From NCBI GenBank assembly GCA_012511425.1, contig JAAZGC010000073.1, positions 1 through 9,527 of the forward strand: DNA of 9,527 nt, read 5' to 3'. The number at the start of each line of letters is the position of its first letter. Position 1 is the first letter of the stretch. A program made the position numbers and the translations under genes. This document shows, piece by piece, positions 6,837 through 9,527 of the stretch. The DNA comes from Clostridiales bacterium (GTDB lineage: Bacteria > Bacillota > Clostridia > Oscillospirales > CAG-272). The notes under the pieces were generated by a model. It was not told where the DNA came from and did not search any database. It saw nothing but the letters and a program-made list of their open reading frames with translations.

Positions 6837-8117
6837 ATGAAAGAAAAAAAGAAAATCAGGATAGGCGTCATCGGCGGCTATCGCGGCAGCTCGATGATAG
6901 ACTACTGCCGTCATGCAAGCGACGCCGAACTGGTCGCAATCTGCGACAAAAATCCGGAGGTGCTCGACAACCAGAGGAAAGCCCTCGAAGGTCTCGACAT
7001 CGCCTATTATGAATCCTTCTATGACTTCATCCGCCATGACGGCATGGACGCCGTCGTGCTTGCAAACTACGCCAATGAACACGCACCTTTCGCCGTTAAG
7101 GCGATGAATCAGGGACTGCATGTCTTTTCCGAGGTTCTGCCGGTACAGACGATGAAGGAAGCGGTTGAACTCATCGAGACTATTGAGTCAACCGGGCTTG
7201 TCTATGCCTACGGCGAAAACTACTGCTATATGCAGGCTCCGATGGAAATGCGCCGGCTTTACCGCGAAGGGCTGATCGGCGAATTTGAATACGGCGAGGG
7301 CGAATACATCCACAACTGCGGACCCATCTGGCATTCTATCACCTACGGCGAGCCGGATCACTGGCGCAACAATATGTATTCCACCTTCTACTGCACCCAT
7401 TCGCTCGGACCGATAATACACATCACGGGTCTCCGCCCGGTAAGCGTTATCGGATTTGAAGGTTCCATGTCCGACCGCAGGTACAGCATGGGCGCGAAAA
7501 CCGGACTTTTCGGCATCGAGATGGTCACCCTCGAAAACGGCGGAATCGTCAAGAGCATCCACGGCGGTCTTTATAAGAATTCCATCTGGTACACCGTTTA
7601 CGGCTCCAAAGGCAGAATGGAATGCGCGCGAGAAGACGCCAACGCAGGCCATGTCGACCGCCTTTACGTAAACTACGACGATGTCGAGGAAGCATACTGG
7701 ACCGAAGGCAACAGCCATTTCCTGGATTATGTCCCGTCACAGCGGCTCAAGGAAAGCAGCGCGACATTCGGCCACGGCGGCTCCGACTTCTATTCGATGT
7801 ATAACTTTGTAAAAAAGATCAACGGAGACGAAGACGCCGACACCATCGACATCTATGAAGCGCTCGATATGTTCCTGCCGGGGCATTTTGCCTACCGCTC
7901 GATACTTGACGGCGGAAAATCCAAGCTGATCCCCGATCTGCGCGACAAGTCGATAAGAGACCTCTGGAGAAACGACACCGCCTGCACCGTCCCCTCTGTC
8001 GCCGGAGACATGCTGCTTCCGACCTCGGCAAAAGGCACTCCGGAAATACCGGCTTCCGTTTACGAAGAAGTAGCCCGCCGCTGGGAGAAAGAAAAGGAAG
8101 CAAGTAAGCGCGGATAA
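6837..8117 (+). CDS. Gfo/Idh/MocA-fold protein resembling glycosidase family GH109
   Basis: This is a cytoplasmic protein of 426 residues with no signal peptide. The N-terminal Rossmann fold begins IRIGVIGGYRGSS (glycines 10, 13, 14, 17), with an acidic strand end in AICDKNPE. The classical EKP motif, whose Lys is catalytic in sugar dehydrogenases of this family, is replaced by Glu99-Val-Leu-Pro102. GENYCY (126-131), YIHN, THSLGP (His188) and GHGGSDF (His313) are arranged as I recall them in GH109 enzymes. Those keep NAD bound and cleave alpha-N-acetylgalactosaminides by transient oxidation. I infer a NAD-dependent glycoside-processing enzyme or a divergent oxidoreductase; the substrate cannot be named. 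It has its own promoter and a strong GGAGGA site, and no transporter or sugar gene adjoins it in the window. The family call is firm; the GH109 resemblance is from memory of motifs. Confidence 0.9.
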   Translation: MKEKKKIRIGVIGGYRGSSMIDYCRHASDAELVAICDKNPEVLDNQRKALEGLDIAYYESFYDFIRHDGMDAVVLANYANEHAPFAVKAMNQGLHVFSEVLPVQTMKEAVELIETIESTGLVYAYGENYCYMQAPMEMRRLYREGLIGEFEYGEGEYIHNCGPIWHSITYGEPDHWRNNMYSTFYCTHSLGPIIHITGLRPVSVIGFEGSMSDRRYSMGAKTGLFGIEMVTLENGGIVKSIHGGLYKNSIWYTVYGSKGRMECAREDANAGHVDRLYVNYDDVEEAYWTEGNSHFLDYVPSQRLKESSATFGHGGSDFYSMYNFVKKINGDEDADTIDIYEALDMFLPGHFAYRSILDGGKSKLIPDLRDKSIRDLWRNDTACTVPSVAGDMLLPTSAKGTPEIPASVYEEVARRWEKEKEASKRG

Positions 8118-8162
8118 GCATCGGCGCCGAAAAATCGTAACATAGCTTAAATTAAACAAATT

Positions 8163-8199
8163 CACCGCCGGGACAGGCTTTGCGTCTGCCGCGGCGGTG
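8163..8199. terminator. Bidirectional terminator hairpin between convergent units
   Basis: CACCGCCG (8163-8170) pairs perfectly with CGGCGGTG (8192-8199), and the stem continues inward with single-base bulges through about seven more pairs to a TTTGC loop. On the + strand it is followed by TCTGATTTTAGATTTATT. On the - strand it is followed by AATTTGTTTAATTT. T-rich sequence on both sides and its place between two convergent genes support termination of both transcripts. Confidence 0.75.
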
Positions 8200-8238
8200 T
8201 CTGATTTTAGATTTATTCTGCGGAAATTCGTTTTCCCT

Positions 8239-8469
8239 TTATTTTCCCTCTTTCTCGGAGGATTTGTCTTCATATTCGCCGCCCTCGGCGTTCTCATCTT
8301 CAGGGGTGATGCCGTCCGGGATGGTTCCGTCGGGATTCAGCCGGTTTTCTGCGGAGGGGTCGACAGCCGGGCTTATGACTCCGGACTTTTTCATATAATA
8401 TACGATGACTGCGGCTGCTGCCGTGAATATAAACAAAATAGCGGCGACCAATATAACGGTGTTTGTCAT
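8239..8469 (-). CDS. Small single-pass membrane protein with acidic tail, unknown function
   Basis: This protein has 76 residues and I do not recognise it. Residues 5-25 form one hydrophobic segment rich in Ala, Ile, Val and Phe, followed at once by Lys27-Lys28. By the positive-inside rule the long C-terminal part may face the cytoplasm, though a signal-anchor the other way round is possible. Residues from about 37 onward are hydrophilic and disordered-looking, with repeated Pro-Asp-Gly steps and 13 acidic against 4 basic residues. The ATG at 8469 follows the barstar stop by 21 bases and has AAAGGA six bases upstream, so the gene is the third member of the RNase operon. Good signal, a membrane segment and operon position support a real gene. 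It could serve in assembly, anchoring or accessory inhibition, but the sequence does not show which. Confidence 0.75.
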   Translation of the reverse strand: MTNTVILVAAILFIFTAAAAVIVYYMKKSGVISPAVDPSAENRLNPDGTIPDGITPEDENAEGGEYEDKSSEKEGK

Positions 8470-8490
8470 TTCAATATCCTTTCTTCAAGC

Positions 8491-8778
8491 TTAATCATCC
8501 AGCCCTTCGCCGTCGACGGCGAAGCTGAAAGCCGCGGCTCTCATGCTCAGCTCGCGAAACAATTCGATTATCATAATCCCGTATTCGCCCAAGTTTTGAT
8601 ACAGCTTATCGGCGGATGTGAGGATAACATGCGTATGGCTGTTGAATCCGGCGAGGCAGTCGGCGAGTGCGTCGAGGCTGCCGCCGTAATATTCGGGCAA
8701 TTGGAGGGTGCGCCTGAGATATTCGTGTGCTGCGGCTTTGTCGGTCATGGCGGCGCCGTCAAGAATGAAGATACGCAT
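8491..8778 (-). CDS. Barstar-type ribonuclease inhibitor
   Basis: This is a cytoplasmic inhibitor of 95 residues, close to barstar (89-90). The core LPEYYGGSLDALADCLAGF (27-45) aligns directly with barstar residues 26-44. The contact residues Tyr29, Asp35 and Asp39 of barstar are conserved here as Tyr30, Asp36 and Asp40. The acidic residue of the second helix is conserved as Glu76 in LFRE. Barstar Trp38 is Ala39 here and Trp44 is Phe45, so the tryptophan core has changed. The start at 8778 is chosen because family similarity begins there, because GGGGAGG lies 7 bases upstream, and because the ATG overlaps the stop of the upstream RNase gene. The longer upstream reading (from 8907) lies inside the RNase gene and gives no family similarity. 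The role inferred is protection of the cell from the neighbouring barnase homologue before export. Confidence 0.95.
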   Translation of the reverse strand: MRIFILDGAAMTDKAAAHEYLRRTLQLPEYYGGSLDALADCLAGFNSHTHVILTSADKLYQNLGEYGIMIIELFRELSMRAAAFSFAVDGEGLDD

Positions 8779-8792
8779 CAGTTTTCCTCCCC
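8776..8792 (-). promoter_or_regulatory. TGATG stop-start overlap coupling RNase and inhibitor
   Basis: On the - strand the RNase stop TGA (8780-8778) shares its A with the barstar ATG (8778-8776). A strong GGGGAGG (8792-8786) lies inside the last RNase codons with a 7-base spacer. This arrangement supports translational coupling plus strong independent initiation, so inhibitor is made whenever the RNase is made. Confidence 0.8.
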
Positions 8793-9329
8793 GTAAAGCA
8801 ACTTGAAGCTTTCGTAATGGTCGTCGGTGTAATAGATAAGCCCGTCGTTTGAAAATACAATGCGCTTGGCGCCGCGGCTGCTCTGACCGTTCGTGTCGAT
8901 ATCGCATTCGATGTATTCCCTGCCGCTTTTCTTGGGTAGCAGCCCTTCGCGGTTCATAAATCTGTCGCCGCCTATCGCGCAGCCGGGAGCGTATTCTTCG
9001 ACCGAGCCGCCCTCCCAGCCGAGGGCTCTCGCTTCGTCTTTTGTGATGAAGTTATCCGGAAGATGTTTGTATTGTATCAGGTAATCCCGGACATCCTCCA
9101 TCGAATAATAGCTTCCGCGCTCGTCAAGACCTGCATCGCCCGGCATATCGCCCGTCGGCGGCTGAACCGCTTCAGAAACCGGCGATGCTGCGGCAGTACC
9201 GTCAGATTCATTCGACAGATAACCGTAAAGCTCCGAAAGAGCGCCGGAGCCGCATCCCGCGGCGTATGTTATCAGCAGCAGCGCCGCAATGAGAAACAGC
9301 GCCGATCTGACAATAAATCTCTTTTTCAT
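8778..9329 (-). CDS. Barnase-type guanyl-preferring ribonuclease, probable lipoprotein
   Basis: The protein has 183 residues. The N-terminus MKKRF plus a hydrophobic stretch (about 6-24) ends at AAGC, with Cys26. This is a near-lipobox: -1 Gly and -2 Ala fit, but -3 Ala is atypical. A low-complexity linker rich in Ala, Ser, Gly and Pro (27-73) precedes the RNase domain (about 74-180), which aligns along its length with Bacillus amyloliquefaciens barnase. Barnase Lys27, Arg59, Glu73 (general base), Arg83, Arg87 and His102 (general acid) correspond to Lys97, Arg127, Glu141, Arg152, Arg156 and His171. The active site is therefore complete. There is a one-residue insertion before Arg152. Barnase Lys49 and Ala74 are Cys117 and Cys142. 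The ATG at 9329 has AAGG seven bases upstream. The barstar gene follows with overlap. Export and cell-surface tethering are inferred; simple secretion after signal cleavage is the alternative. Confidence 0.95.
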   Translation of the reverse strand: MKKRFIVRSALFLIAALLLITYAAGCGSGALSELYGYLSNESDGTAAASPVSEAVQPPTGDMPGDAGLDERGSYYSMEDVRDYLIQYKHLPDNFITKDEARALGWEGGSVEEYAPGCAIGGDRFMNREGLLPKKSGREYIECDIDTNGQSSRGAKRIVFSNDGLIYYTDDHYESFKLLYGEEN

Positions 9330-9365
9330 ATATCCGCCTTAAATAATAAAATCATCTGTTTTATA

Positions 9366-9371
9366 ATTATA
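9366..9371 (-). promoter_or_regulatory. Candidate -10 box of the RNase operon
   Basis: On the - strand a perfect TATAAT reads from 9371 to 9366, and transcription from it would leave a leader of about 30 bases before the RNase ATG. No good -35 lies 16-18 bases upstream (the hexamer there is ACACCG at 17 bases). The promoter may be weak or may need an activator. Confidence 0.4.
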
Positions 9372-9443
9372 CTTCAAGATAATTTCCCCGGTGTTATGTT
9401 TTTTTGAATAAACCGATTTTGCCGATGAGTTTCGTAGATGTTC

Positions 9444-9456
9444 TGTATATTATACA
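9444..9456. promoter_or_regulatory. 13-base palindrome, possible operator
   Basis: TGTATA-T-TATACA is a perfect inverted repeat centred on 9450, in the gap between the leftward RNase operon and a rightward promoter at the window end. Its size and symmetry suit a dimeric repressor, but AT-rich palindromes of this length also arise by chance. It also creates a leftward TATAAT-like hexamer (9454-9449) without a matching -35. Confidence 0.3.
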
Positions 9457-9491
9457 CAACTGACACGAGCGTGATTTGGCGTTTTTGTCTA

Positions 9492-9520
9492 TTGAAAAAA
9501 GCGCAAAGTAACTGTATAAT
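9492..9520 (+). promoter_or_regulatory. Near-consensus rightward promoter for a gene beyond the window
   Basis: TTGAAA (9492-9497), a 17-base spacer and a perfect TATAAT (9515-9520) form a strong housekeeping promoter. It reads out of the window, so its gene is not visible. It lies divergent to the RNase operon. Confidence 0.7.
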
Positions 9521-9527
9521 ATAATCA

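Noticed and set aside
8197..8796. A 199-codon rightward open frame opposite the inhibitor and membrane-protein genes
   Set aside because: It lies antisense to clear barstar and RNase-operon genes, starts inside the right arm of the terminator hairpin, and its translation shows no family features. It is a shadow of GC-biased coding on the other strand.
8779..8907. Longer start for the barstar gene at 8907
   Set aside because: The extra 43 residues overlap the RNase catalytic region in another frame, are Arg-rich, and align with no barstar. The ATG at 8778 has a strong ribosome site.
9063..9407. A 114-codon rightward open frame opposite the RNase gene
   Set aside because: It is antisense to the signal peptide and linker of the barnase homologue, runs across its promoter region, and shows no domain or ribosome site.
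9449..9454. Leftward TATAAT at 9454-9449 as the RNase operon promoter
   Set aside because: No -35-like hexamer is found 16-18 bases upstream, and the leader would be about 110 bases long. The hexamer is a by-product of the palindrome. The box at 9366-9371 is better placed.

Overview
The window suggests a clostridial Bacillota (Firmicutes) chromosome of moderately high GC. The evidence is the order miaB, YlbF/YmcA-family gene, mutS, mutL, which matches the Bacillus subtilis ymcB(miaB)-ymcA-(cotE)-mutS-mutL block without cotE. Other support comes from the purine-rich ribosome binding sites, TTGNNN/TATAAT promoters and the clostridial style of the small secreted proteins. The assignment below phylum level is inference.

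Layout. Positions 1-69 carry the last 22 codons of an unrecognised gene, only 10 bases from the next start. Positions 80-6725 form a rightward housekeeping block: MiaB (tRNA methylthiotransferase), a small cysteine-tailed YlbF/YmcA (Ric-type) protein, MutS and MutL. The MutL carries an intact endonuclease motif, as expected for MutH-independent mismatch repair. The gaps are short. The gap before mutS contains a strong hairpin that could act as an attenuator or RNA-processing element and that helps decide the mutS start. A clear extended -10 promoter after mutL starts a separate transcript for a Gfo/Idh/MocA-fold protein (6837-8117). Its motifs resemble glycosidase family GH109 more than classical sugar dehydrogenases.

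A bidirectional terminator hairpin (8163-8199) separates this from a leftward three-gene operon (9329 down to 8239). That operon encodes a barnase-type ribonuclease with a probable lipoprotein signal, a barstar-type inhibitor whose start overlaps the RNase stop, and an unrecognised small single-pass membrane protein with an acidic tail. All barnase catalytic residues and the main barstar contact residues are present. The set therefore looks like a working toxin/inhibitor pair in which the RNase may be tethered to the outer face of the membrane. The third gene is the least explained element of the window.

The last 200 bases are a divergent promoter region. It holds a weak leftward promoter for the RNase operon, a near-consensus rightward promoter for a gene beyond the window, and a 13-base palindrome between them. 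No rRNA, tRNA, CRISPR array or mobile element was seen, and no stretch above 300 bases lacks a gene.
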